From: Myxococcota bacterium
Lineage (GTDB): Bacteria > Myxococcota_A > UBA9160 > PR03
Direction: 5' to 3'
NCBI GenBank assembly: GCA_030066475.1
Contig: JASJBO010000036.1
Location: 1-22,477 of the forward strand
Length of the DNA: 22,477 bases
This document shows, one piece after another, positions 8,659 through 16,177 of this stretch. Under the pieces are notes generated by a model. The model saw only the letters and a program-made list of their open reading frames with translations. It had not been told where the DNA came from and did not search any database. A program made the translations under genes and the position numbers. Each line of letters starts with the position of its first letter. The stretch's first letter is position 1.

Positions 8659-9063
8659 CCTCGGCTCCTCGATGACGGCCTCCTGGATCTCGCCGGATCG
8701 GAACGCCGGCGACGCGCCTCCCTACCCGGCCGAAGGTACACGACGCAGGCGATCCGCTTCGAACGAAGTGCCTTGGAGCTCGCAGCTGGGCCAGATATTT
8801 CGAGACGTGGCGAGACGACTACACCATTCGGGAGCACGTAGCCGACGACCGCGATCGTGGGCAGGTCGGGCCGCGTCGTTCGACGACCTCTGCCTCACAT
8901 CGGATGATGGACCCGACCGGCCCGGCTCGAGACGCCAGCAGAGGCAGATGCGACGCGACCCCATCACCGCTGTCCACGGCGCCCTCGTGCGCGCTCTCCG
9001 CGGGGGGCTCGTGGTATGCCTGCTCCTGGCCGTGTTCGGCGCGGGTAGCGCCCGCGCGCCGGT
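8659..9063. other. Non-coding stretch upstream of the KAP gene; no gene recognised
   Basis: About 400 bases between the KAP start and the transposase remnant. Several short frames cross it. One on the plus strand (ATG at 8949) has a hydrophobic segment but runs out of frame into the IS110 tail and ends at 9121. One on the minus strand (8655-8837) starts LPNGVVVSPRLEISG and then becomes Arg-rich. None has domain-like sequence throughout. The KAP promoter is expected here, but I cannot pick a convincing -35/-10 pair. Confidence 0.4.
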
Positions 9064-9177
9064 CGAGAAAGCAAGAGGCTGCGCAAGATCGGCATTGTCG
9101 CGCTGGCACGTAAGCTCTTGATCGCGCTGTGGCGCTTCGTCGAGGTATGCCTGGTGCCCGAGTGGCCCGCCGGCTAG
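9064..9177 (+). mobile_element. 3' remnant of an IS110-family transposase gene
   Basis: This frame reads REs followed by KRLRKIGIVALARKLLIALW, then RFVE, VPE and a stop (TAG 9175-9177). The Lys/Arg-rich run leading into ALARKLLIALWR is a familiar C-terminal end of IS110/IS116-type transposases, whose C-terminal domain carries the catalytic Ser. Only about 37 codons survive. An in-frame TAG at 9046-9048 closes the frame upstream, and the DEDD nuclease and catalytic Ser regions are absent. The usual tail after VPEGA is altered (VPEWPAG). It is an inactive fossil and marks an old insertion between the KAP and CLCA-like genes. The following bases (9178-9392) may include the element's flank, but I recognise no end sequence in them. 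Confidence 0.7.
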
Positions 9178-9392
9178 AAGGGGCTGTGCACATCCTCACC
9201 GTCCACCACAGCGCTCGTGTTTTCGAGGAACCGCCGTGAGGGTTGCGGCCTTCTATGAGGACGAGTCTGTCAAGTCTTCTTCTGGTGAAGCGGGCACCGA
9301 CCCCGCCGCGGCTCCGTTCGAGTTCGACCCCCCGGAGCGGTGTTCCGGTCGATCTTCCCCAGAGCCTCGAGCCGGCCGCATCAAGGTGACGA

Positions 9393-9431
9393 ACCACAGT
9401 CTCTCGTGAGAGCTTCACGAGAGATCGTGGT
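9393..9431 (-). terminator. Stem-loop just downstream of the CLCA-like gene
   Basis: ACCACAGTCTCTCGTGA (9393-9409) pairs with TCACGAGAGATCGTGGT (9415-9431) around a 5-base loop, with only an AG/GA mismatch step in a 17-base arm. It begins 15 bases past the TGA of the minus-strand gene (9446-9448), where a terminator or a 3'-end-stabilising hairpin is expected. No U-run follows on the minus strand, so it is not a canonical intrinsic terminator. Confidence 0.55.
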
Positions 9432-9445
9432 TCGACTCATTGCCG

Positions 9446-11878
9446 TCATTCGACGTGCGTCACCGCGAGACGCCCTTTGCGGCAGCAGTACCAGATCATG
9501 TACAGGCCAATCAGGAGCAGAATCACAATGACGTACAGGAGCCACTTGATGGTCTGCAAGTTCGGATCGTCGCCCGGTGCGGTTCCCGGCGTGTCTTCTT
9601 CGTCCTCTGGCTTGACGACCGGTTCGGTAGGATCGCCGACGCCGGCCGACAGGCGGACCTCGCGTACGAACCGGGGGCTCAGCCTCTCGTCACGCTGGTG
9701 CGCTTCCTCCCCGCGGACCCAATCTTCGACCTCAGCCCTGAAGTGGAAGCTGTAGGCGCCCTTCTGGGCGGTGTTCGTAAACACACCCGTGAATATGCCA
9801 TCACCGGCCATGTCGTCACCGTGCCCCAGTGCGTCCCGGCCGTTGTCGAACAAATCGACCGTGTCGGTGGCGCCGTTGGGCAGGGTAACCACCGCCGTGA
9901 GCTTCTCGCCTTCCCGGGTCACCGTGCCCCCAATGCTTCGGGCGATCGCGTAGACGTACAGCTCGTCATTGGGTTCGACCACAGGTTGGCGCAGCGATGC
10001 GGTGAAGTTGTTGATGCGGTTCTGGGTATAGGCGCGGGCAACGAACTGCGTTGCGGCGTCGGCGGCCGGATCAATCCGCATGATCCAGTCTCCGGGTGTG
10101 GGGCTGGCGATCCTGACGTAGCGTCCCTGGGGGATCGCGCGGCTCTGATGGGTGACACCGTTCGGATCGACGACCGACATACTGGCGTCGGCCGCCGCAT
10201 CGTCCCACAACAGCGCAAAGCTGACGGATTCCGAACCTTCGTCGACGAAGATGGTTTTCGGACTCGCAGCGGCGATCTTGGCGAAGTTCCCATAGATGGA
10301 ATCGATGCTTTGATGGCCCGTCATGCGTTCGTGGAAATCGACGAAGTTCTCCGGGAGCTTTGCGGCATCCGCGGAGTCGGCGTGGAATCCTCCCGTGCCG
10401 CTGCCAATCTCGGCGCACTGTGACTGCAGCCCGAGATCGCCGCCAGTGCAGGTCACGTAGACCGGAATATTCGACGCTAGCAGGTCGGCGATCTTGGCAT
10501 TGAGATCGGCATCCGCGGTCGCCTGAGGTTCCGGCCGGTTGTTACGGCCATCGGTCATCAGCAGGACATACGTGTTTGCCGTCACGCCGCCGGCCGCAAC
10601 GATCATCGCCTTGGCCTTGGCCAGTCCGTCGCCGATATTGGTCCAGCCGTCGGTGCCGAGGCCGGCGATCGCGTTGGTCCAGTTGGTGCGGTTGTTACCG
10701 AGCGCCGCGATGGCCACACTCGCGTAACCGTTGGCCGGATCGGCATTGGTCGAGAACGACACGATGCCGACTTCGGTGTCGTTTTCCGCGGTCGCGATGA
10801 AATCATTTGCCGCCACCTGGAGGCGTTGCATCCGGGTCGGCGACTCTTCGTCCATGCTTCCGGATTCATCGAGCACCAGAACCACGCGCACGGTGTCGTC
10901 GGTCAGCACGAAATTCGGGGTCTTGACCGTCTTGCCGTTCGCCGCGGCATCGGGGGCGCCGGTCGGCATCAGGATCGTGTCCGGCCAGGACCACGCCAGT
11001 TGCGCCCAGCAGGAGCGATTGCCGCGGCAGGACGACTGTTCGGTGTCGTTGGTCGGGTCGTGATTTCCCCCGGACAGGTCGGTCAGGTCGGTCGGATCGC
11101 CCTGTCCCCAGCAATACTCCGAACCGTTGCCATCCATGAGACAGGTCTCGGCGGCCCCTGCGGCGGGCACCGGGCAATCGCCGATGTTGACACAATCGGA
11201 ACCCGGACAATCTGCAGCGGCAACACAGTTGTTGCCGGGATTGGCACCTCCGGCGCACTGTTTGATGATCGGGCCGCAGTTGGGCTGACGATCCTCGTAC
11301 TCATCGCGCATATCGAAGACCAGATGCGAAAACTCGTGCGCGAGCACGTCGCCCTGGTTGGCGGGGTTGGTCACGTTGTTGATCGATACCTCCATGAACC
11401 CGCCGATACGGTAATGGCCGGAATCCGCCTGCCACCAGGTCGGGTTGGTCGACGGATGAATGACGAGATCGGCCTGGTTGGTGCTGATTGCGTCATTGTG
11501 GATCGTGGCAATGCCGATCTCCGCCTGACCGTCCGTCGCATCGAACAACTCGGTGGACATAGCCGTAATCAAGGTTTGAATCGACGTGATATCTGCGGCC
11601 GGTGCGTCGTAGAGCACCGCTACCGTGATGTTGTAGACATTGCGGTCGGCACAAGCCGATCCCGGACACTCGGAATCCTGCTTGCAATAGTCTCCATCGT
11701 TGGTGCCTGACAAGCAGACACGCCTGAACACCGGTGCTGGGCGGTTTTCGATTTCGCCGTTGGTCGTTGCTGCATGGGTTGCCCACGCCGTTTCAGGACC
11801 AACCGAGAAGAGCGTGAGAAGGAATCCACCCAGGAGAAGGGGCCAGCTCGTATGGCGGCCCACCACCTTCGCTACCAT
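9446..11878 (-). CDS. CLCA-like secreted metalloprotease / von Willebrand A membrane-anchored protein
   Basis: An 810-residue protein starting at ATG 11878, with GAGGTG four bases upstream. Residues 1-33 are a Sec signal peptide ending AWA. A Cys-rich segment (CLSGTNDGDYC...CPGSAC, 55-76) leads into a protease-like domain with HEFSHLVFDMRDEYED from residue 181; this fits the CLCA zinc pattern HExxHxxxGxxDE except that Asp replaces Gly. A second Cys-rich insert covers ~201-290. A VWA domain (~328-520) has the metal-binding motif DESGS (337-341), a TNIGDGL loop (~413-419) and MTDGRNN (441-447). A beta-rich region (~545-745) precedes an acidic linker, a single TM helix (~778-796) and a short cytosolic tail. 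This matches animal CLCA proteins (metalloprotease, VWA, beta domains). The likely role is a surface or periplasmic, self-processing protein binding divalent metal; the substrate is unknown. Its GC is visibly lower than its neighbours', suggesting transfer. Confidence 0.85.
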   Translation of the reverse strand: MVAKVVGRHTSWPLLLGGFLLTLFSVGPETAWATHAATTNGEIENRPAPVFRRVCLSGTNDGDYCKQDSECPGSACADRNVYNITVAVLYDAPAADITSIQTLITAMSTELFDATDGQAEIGIATIHNDAISTNQADLVIHPSTNPTWWQADSGHYRIGGFMEVSINNVTNPANQGDVLAHEFSHLVFDMRDEYEDRQPNCGPIIKQCAGGANPGNNCVAAADCPGSDCVNIGDCPVPAAGAAETCLMDGNGSEYCWGQGDPTDLTDLSGGNHDPTNDTEQSSCRGNRSCWAQLAWSWPDTILMPTGAPDAAANGKTVKTPNFVLTDDTVRVVLVLDESGSMDEESPTRMQRLQVAANDFIATAENDTEVGIVSFSTNADPANGYASVAIAALGNNRTNWTNAIAGLGTDGWTNIGDGLAKAKAMIVAAGGVTANTYVLLMTDGRNNRPEPQATADADLNAKIADLLASNIPVYVTCTGGDLGLQSQCAEIGSGTGGFHADSADAAKLPENFVDFHERMTGHQSIDSIYGNFAKIAAASPKTIFVDEGSESVSFALLWDDAAADASMSVVDPNGVTHQSRAIPQGRYVRIASPTPGDWIMRIDPAADAATQFVARAYTQNRINNFTASLRQPVVEPNDELYVYAIARSIGGTVTREGEKLTAVVTLPNGATDTVDLFDNGRDALGHGDDMAGDGIFTGVFTNTAQKGAYSFHFRAEVEDWVRGEEAHQRDERLSPRFVREVRLSAGVGDPTEPVVKPEDEEDTPGTAPGDDPNLQTIKWLLYVIVILLLIGLYMIWYCCRKGRLAVTHVE

Positions 11879-12072
11879 GGTGCACCTCGTGTGTAGGACT
11901 TCTGGGTTCTATGCAGAACCACTTGGACGTCGCCGAGATCGGTTCCCGACCCGTCGAAGGTCGCCAGAACCTTGTTCACTAGCTGCCAGGCGTCGGCCGT
12001 TCGCATCTGGATCTCCACGAACTGCACGTCCACACTGCCGTCGTGACGGGTCGAGAACTCGTTGATGGTTGT
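11872..12072 (-). pseudogene. Fragment of a secreted-protein gene (mature N-terminal region)
   Basis: On the minus strand, right after an in-frame TAG (12073-12075), the frame reads TTINEFSTRHDGSVDVQFVE, then IQM, ATFDGSGTDLGDVQVVL, and stops at 11872-11874. The INEF...DVQFVEIQM...ATFDGSGT pattern resembles the start of the mature region in exported proteins of GC-rich environmental bacteria. No start codon or signal peptide precedes it, and homology-like sequence fades after VVL. The last codons overlap the ATG of the CLCA-like gene in another frame. A perfect hairpin, GGTTCT-ATGC-AGAACC (11905-11920), sits 27 bases upstream of that ATG and may be a fortuitous pairing or a control element. 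Base composition is close to that of the CLCA-like gene, so both may have arrived together. A short real gene with an unusual start cannot be fully excluded. Confidence 0.45.
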
Positions 12073-12597
12073 CTACGCACCGGCCGTCGACGGCGGCAAG
12101 GTCAGAGCGGAGCCGCCGCAATCGCCGCGCGGAGTCGGGCTCCCGACACCCCGCTGGTTTCGCGAGCAGAACCGGTCGGCATGGTCGGCGCGTGAAGCCT
12201 CATGCCGATCTCGAACAGCAAGCGCCGTGCCATCGCCCAGGTGCAACGAGAGCGAGGGTCGCCCGGTCACGCGTCGGCTTGCGAGGCGAGACGCCTCAAC
12301 CGCCTCGGGGCGCTGCTGCAAGGAGCCTCTTCGGAGACACAAGCCGTGCAGGAGCGAGGGGTGGCATCCCGACGCGGCCACGGCCGGGGAAGCGAAGCGC
12401 ATCGGTCGCAGCGTTCCTTCGGATCGCTCAGTCGCATAAGCGCCGGATCGTGGTGCTCCACACGCTCACGCTTGGCTCGGGCGAGGAGCGTCGCATCGGC
12501 CGTTTGGCGGAAAAAGAGCTGCGTTCCTGCAAGACGTCCGGGTATGGGCGTTATGTCAAGCTGCCATGGGGAGCCACGGGGAGCCCCCCCCGCGACG
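12073..12597. other. Gene-free stretch between two pseudogene fragments
   Basis: About 525 bases in which every frame reads as Arg/Ser/Ala-rich, non-domain sequence. On the plus strand, 12421-12520 includes HKRRIVVLH followed later by [10 protein letters not shown]. This faintly recalls the HigB/Gp49-like toxin fold but lacks its KKxxKTP signature. I see no RNA gene, ordered repeat or convincing promoter. Confidence 0.4.
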
Positions 12598-12974
12598 GGC
12601 GCCCGCGATTGCGCCATCGAGATGCGGAGCTTCTCGAAGCGCGCCGGCTTCACCGCCGTGCGCTGCGCCTACACGGTGGTGCCGAACGAGCTGAATTGCA
12701 CCGACGCCGCCGGCGAGCCCGTCTCGGTGCGCGCGCTGTGGGCGCGCCGCCAGGCCATTAAGTTCAACAGCGTGCCATACATCGTGCAGCGCGGCGCCGA
12801 GGCCGTGTACTCGCCCAGAGGGCGCAAGCAGACCGCCGAGCAGGTCGCCCACTAGATAGGGAATTCACCGTGTTCGGCGGCGAGCACGCGCCCTACTTCT
12901 GGCTGCGCACGCCCGACGGCCTGAGCTCGTGGGATTTCTTCGACGCACTCCTCGTGAAGACCCACGTGGTCGGA
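12598..12974 (+). pseudogene. dapL: Broken LL-diaminopimelate aminotransferase gene (internal and 3' fragments)
   Basis: The first piece (12598-12855) reads [18 protein letters not shown], then [46 protein letters not shown] and a TAG. This is the DapL segment around the pyridoxal-phosphate lysine (SFSK, Lys codon 12637-12639). After the stop the frame shifts, and the second piece (12870-12974) reads [20 protein letters not shown], then WDFFDALL and THVVG, matching the DapL C-terminal domain. About 20 residues normally joining the two are missing. The N-terminal ~60% is absent upstream, and the last ~40 residues, including the usual TPGxGFG, are cut where the sequence meets the 3' end of the FG-GAP gene. 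Intact DapL makes LL-diaminopimelate for lysine and peptidoglycan. With truncation, a stop and a frameshift, this copy cannot be functional; a working route must exist elsewhere. Confidence 0.85.
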
Positions 12975-12983
12975 TCGATCGCC

Positions 12984-15548
12984 TCACCAGGCGGTGCAGG
13001 GCACGGTCCCGGCGCAGCGCAGGCCGGATGGCCCGGGTGAGCCGCCAAAGCTGCGTTGGAAGACGTTGAAGTCTGCGATGCCGATCGCGCCGTCCAGGGT
13101 GTGGTCCAGGACCGGGTCGTAGCGGGCCGCGCTCGAGGTGACGCCGAAGCCCCCCCTGAAGATGGCGAAGTCGGATACCCCCACCGCCCCATCGTTGTCG
13201 TAGTCCGCATCGCAGGCGCTCCCGTAGCCGTCCTGGTCCGCGTCGTACTGGAACCTGTTCGCGACCTCGGTGCAGTTGTCCTCCTGATCCACCACACCGT
13301 CCGCATCCCGATCGGGCAGGACCGTGCAGTAGTTCGATAGCACCTTGTCGTTGACGACGAGGTCGGGCGCGGTGTCGCCATCGAGGTCGGTTGCGACCAG
13401 CGCCGCGGAGGAAGTGAGGGACCCCGCTCGGAAGGCGTTCGCCGGCTGGAAGCTGCCGTCGCCGTTTCCGAGCAGCACGTTCACCTCGCGGCCCGGGAAG
13501 TTGGCGGCGACGATGTCGGGGGCGTTGTCGCGATCCACGTCGGCCACTGCCACGGACAGGGGCGTGGAGCCCGCCGCGAAGGAGCTCGCCGGCTGGAAGC
13601 TGCCGTCGCCGTTGCCGAGCAGCACGCTCACGTCGTCGCTGATGCTGTTGGCGGTGACGACGTCGGGGATGGCGTCGTCGTCGAGGTCGGCCACCGCCAC
13701 CGAGGTCGGGGCGACGCCGGTCGAGAGGGAGGGCGCGGGCCGGAAGCTGCCGTCGCCGTTGCCGAGCGCCAGGATCACTTCGTCGGAGAACTCGTTGGCG
13801 ATGACGACGTCGGGGATGGTGTCACCGTCGAGGTCAGCCACCGCCACGGACAGGGGCAGGAAGCCCGCCGCGAAGGAGCTCGTCTGGCGGAAGCTGCCGT
13901 CGCCGTTGCCGAGCAGCACCATCGCTTCCCTCCTCCAGTCGTTGGTGATGACGAGGTCGGGGATGGTGTCGTCGTCGAGGTCGGCCACTGCCACGGAGCG
14001 ATAGCTGTCGCCGGACGCGAGGACCCTTGCGAACTCGAACCCGCCGTCGCCGGTCCCGAGTCGGACGACGACGGAGCCGGGAACGAAGCTGCGGTCCTCG
14101 TCGTAGTAGTAGGCTTCGGCGACCACGAGGTCGGGGATGGCGTCGCCGTCGAGATCGGCCGCCGCCACGGAAACGGGATAGTCGCCGATCGGGAAGCGCT
14201 GCGGAGCCTGGAAGGTCCCGTCGCCATTGCCGGCGAGCACGCTCACGTCGTCGGCGAATCGATTCGCGGTCACGAGGTCGGGGACGTCGTCGCCGTCGAG
14301 GTCGGCCACCGCCACGGAGACGGGAAATCCGGCGACCAGGAAGCTCGTCGGGGCCTCGAAGTGTCCGTCTCCGCTGCCGGGAAGCACGCTCAGGTCGTCG
14401 GCGGCGACGACCAGGTCGGGGACGCCGTCGTCGTTCAAGTCGGCGACTGCCACGGCGTCGGGCAAGCCCAGTCCCTCCCCATGGGAGGTCGCTTCCCGAA
14501 AGCTGCCGTCGCCGTTGCCGAGCAGGGCACTCACCCCGTTTGCGGAGGGGTCGGTGACGACGAGGTCGGGGACCCTGTCGCCGTCGAGGTCGGCGACCGT
14601 CGCGGAGCCCGGATGGTGGCCCAGCGGGACCGGGGCCGCGGCCCGGAAGCTGCCGTCGCCGTTGCCGAGCAGCACGCTGGCGTCGAAGCCGCTGGAGTTG
14701 GCGGTGGCGAGGTCGGGGATGGTGTCGCCGTCCAGGTCGGCCACCACCACGGAGGAAGGACCGTGGCCGGTCGCGGCAAAGAGCGCAGCTCGGAAGCTGC
14801 CGTCGCCATTGCCGAGCAGCACGCTCACATCGTCGCTGGATTCGTTGGCGGTCACGACGTCGGGGACGGTGTCGCGGTCCAGGTCGGCGACCGCCACGGA
14901 GGTGGGGTTCCTACCGACCGCGAACGCGCTGGCGGCCTGGAAGGTGCCGTCGCCGTTGCCGAGCAGCACGCTGACGTCGCCGTCCAGCAAAGAGGTGGGA
15001 CCCCGATTGGCGGTCACGATGTCGGGGATGGTGTCCCCGTCGACGTCGGCCACCGCCACGGAGACGGGGGCGGAGCCGACTGCGAAGGAGCGCCGGAACC
15101 AGAAGCGAAAGCCACCCATGCCGAGCAGCACGCTCACGTCGTCGCCCTCTTGATTCGCAGTGACGAGATCGGGGACGTCGTCGCCGTCGAGGTCGGCCAC
15201 CGCTACGGAGACAGGGGTGTAGCCGGCCCAGAAGTGGCCCGCGGCCTGGAAGCTCCCGTCGCCGTTGCCGAGCCGCACGACTGCCCTGGCGGGCGTGCGG
15301 AAGTCGTCTCGTGAGGAATGGAGCGCCAGGACGAGGTCCGGGACGGTATCCCTGTCGAGGTCGGCGACTGCCACGGAGCCCACCTCTTCCACACCCTGGG
15401 TCTCGACGACGGACGTCGGGTCGCCGAACTGCCCACACGGCCCGCCCGCAGCCACCTCGCCAGCCGTTCCGAGCATCGCCAGGACTGCGGCTGCGAGCCG
15501 CGCTCGAGGCAGCGAGTCGCCCAGAGCGCTCGTGGCCCTCGTCCGCAC
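12984..15548 (-). CDS. Secreted FG-GAP/VCBS repeat protein with thrombospondin-3 and dockerin-like C-terminus
   Basis: I chose the GTG at 15548 because GGGGGGAG lies five bases upstream; a TTG at 15563 is in frame but falls before that site. The 854-residue product has a signal peptide ([20 protein letters not shown]). Residues ~56-745 hold about 14 repeats of ~49 residues, each built on [19 protein letters not shown] and [12 protein letters not shown]. These are calcium-binding DxDxDG loops of FG-GAP/VCBS blades, likely forming two seven-bladed propellers. The C-terminal ~109 residues carry a thrombospondin-3-like loop ([14 protein letters not shown]) and two dockerin-like loops ([37 protein letters not shown]). 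The cell location is extracellular or surface; binding or adhesion is the usual family role, and no catalytic motif is visible. Its 3' end abuts the dapL fragment, and its 5' flank meets the truncated sulfatase-like gene on the same strand. Confidence 0.9.
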   Translation of the reverse strand: MRTRATSALGDSLPRARLAAAVLAMLGTAGEVAAGGPCGQFGDPTSVVETQGVEEVGSVAVADLDRDTVPDLVLALHSSRDDFRTPARAVVRLGNGDGSFQAAGHFWAGYTPVSVAVADLDGDDVPDLVTANQEGDDVSVLLGMGGFRFWFRRSFAVGSAPVSVAVADVDGDTIPDIVTANRGPTSLLDGDVSVLLGNGDGTFQAASAFAVGRNPTSVAVADLDRDTVPDVVTANESSDDVSVLLGNGDGSFRAALFAATGHGPSSVVVADLDGDTIPDLATANSSGFDASVLLGNGDGSFRAAAPVPLGHHPGSATVADLDGDRVPDLVVTDPSANGVSALLGNGDGSFREATSHGEGLGLPDAVAVADLNDDGVPDLVVAADDLSVLPGSGDGHFEAPTSFLVAGFPVSVAVADLDGDDVPDLVTANRFADDVSVLAGNGDGTFQAPQRFPIGDYPVSVAAADLDGDAIPDLVVAEAYYYDEDRSFVPGSVVVRLGTGDGGFEFARVLASGDSYRSVAVADLDDDTIPDLVITNDWRREAMVLLGNGDGSFRQTSSFAAGFLPLSVAVADLDGDTIPDVVIANEFSDEVILALGNGDGSFRPAPSLSTGVAPTSVAVADLDDDAIPDVVTANSISDDVSVLLGNGDGSFQPASSFAAGSTPLSVAVADVDRDNAPDIVAANFPGREVNVLLGNGDGSFQPANAFRAGSLTSSAALVATDLDGDTAPDLVVNDKVLSNYCTVLPDRDADGVVDQEDNCTEVANRFQYDADQDGYGSACDADYDNDGAVGVSDFAIFRGGFGVTSSAARYDPVLDHTLDGAIGIADFNVFQRSFGGSPGPSGLRCAGTVPCTAW
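13314..15383. repeat. Tandem coding repeat, ~14 units of ~147 bp
   Basis: These are the DNA copies of the FG-GAP repeats. On the plus strand each unit shows variants of CCGTCGAGGTCGGCCAC and AAGCTGCCGTCGCCGTTGCC at regular spacing. Units differ at many positions, so they are old, diverged repeats. Units carrying SLLDG (near 14980), [11 protein letters not shown] (near 14100) and a shortened segment (near 14390) vary most in length. Confidence 0.9.
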
Positions 15549-15657
15549 TATGACTCCCCCCAAGTCGACGCGTCTCGCTCGCGGAGGTGGAGACGATGGA
15601 ACGGCCTCTGCGAGCGACGGATCGTAACGCAGGTCGTGGTGGGAGCCGCAGCCGACT

Positions 15658-16101
15658 CACCTCCGCCAGCGTGTCGAGCTCGTCGCTCAACACGTCGGTC
15701 TCGCGCAGCTTGCGCCGGAGCACGCCGCTCTTCCGGCTGGGCTTGATCGGGTGGGTGCCGACCCGGTGCTGGGAGGGCTGGAGCGAGGTGAAGAGCGACG
15801 CGACGGAAGGCTTGGTGTGTGGCGCCGGGGCGTAGGCGCGCTCGAAGAGCACGGAACGGCGGGCCAGTGCGTCGAAGACGGGCGTCCGCGCCCGGCCGCC
15901 GTACGCCCCGGCGGCGTCGCGACGCATGGTGTCGTTCACCACGAGCACGATGTCCGCGCCGGGGGCGGTCGCCTCCCAGCGGAGCGCGCCGCAGGGATCG
16001 ACGTCGGCGTCTTCGCGGCCGTCCGCGCAGGCCGCGGACAGCAGGAGCAGCGCCAGGAGGCCGCGCGACGGCCTGCTCTGCGCCTTTCCGGTACCGCTCA
16101 C
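15658..16101 (-). pseudogene. Truncated sulfatase/alkaline-phosphatase-superfamily lipoprotein (N-terminal third)
   Basis: GTG at 16101 begins a lipoprotein signal peptide (GLLALLLLSAAC, lipidated Cys25). The next part is the start of a sulfatase fold: ADIVLVVNDTMRRDAAGAYG (49-68), then TPVFDALARRSVLFERAYAP, HTKPSVASLFTSLQPSQHRV (95-114), and LSDELDTLAEV (138-148). Similarity then stops. Family members continue for another ~300 residues with further metal ligands, which are absent; the frame stays open into the FG-GAP gene with Arg-rich nonsense (to 14911). The position normally held by the formylglycine-forming Cys or Ser has Thr96 (HTKPSV), as in some lipoprotein relatives. The end coordinate is where similarity fades. 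I infer a deletion that joined the 5' end of this gene to the region upstream of the FG-GAP gene. A short lipoprotein may still be made, but it could not be an active hydrolase. Confidence 0.7.
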
Positions 16102-16138
16102 TCCAGCTGCCCCCGACCTCGGATCCTACTATGATGCG

Positions 16139-16167
16139 CTTGGGACCGGTCTGCATACCATCCCAAG
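16139..16167 (+). promoter_or_regulatory. Leader hairpin overlapping the ribosome-binding region of the DUF6122 gene
   Basis: CTTGGGA (16139-16145) pairs perfectly with TCCCAAG (16161-16167), and an inner GGT/ACC pair (16148-16150 with 16157-16159) extends the stem to a 6-base loop. The 3' arm overlaps AAGAGG (16165-16170), the likely Shine-Dalgarno, so folding could limit translation. TATGAT (16130-16135) just upstream resembles a -10 box, though I see no clear -35. Function is inferred. Confidence 0.35.
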
Positions 16168-16177
16168 AGGCAGACCT

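Noticed and set aside
8655..8837. Minus-strand frame beginning LPNGVVVSPRLEISG just upstream of the KAP start
   Set aside because: The first ~35 residues look mildly protein-like, but the rest is Arg/Ser-rich and overlaps the KAP leader; no family recognised.
5485..8841. Long plus-strand open frames (837 and 244 codons) opposite the KAP gene
   Set aside because: They are antisense to a gene with clear domains, rich in Arg/Gly/Leu/His without domain patterns, and typical of GC-rich shadow frames.
8949..9121. Small plus-strand frame with a signal-peptide-like stretch (GLVVCLLLAVFGAGSARA)
   Set aside because: It runs out of frame across the IS110 remnant, lacks a mature domain and has no convincing ribosome-binding site.
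12421..12560. Possible HigB/Gp49-like toxin remnant (HKRRIVVLH...[10 protein letters not shown])
   Set aside because: Only a few residues agree, the KKxxKTP core is absent and no antitoxin follows; too weak to call.
15549..15563. TTG start five codons upstream for the FG-GAP gene
   Set aside because: The purine-rich ribosome-binding sequence lies between it and the GTG at 15548, so the GTG fits better.
14911..15657. Continuation of the sulfatase-like frame to 396 codons
   Set aside because: The extension is an out-of-frame reading of the FG-GAP gene with Arg-rich sequence and no sulfatase motifs.
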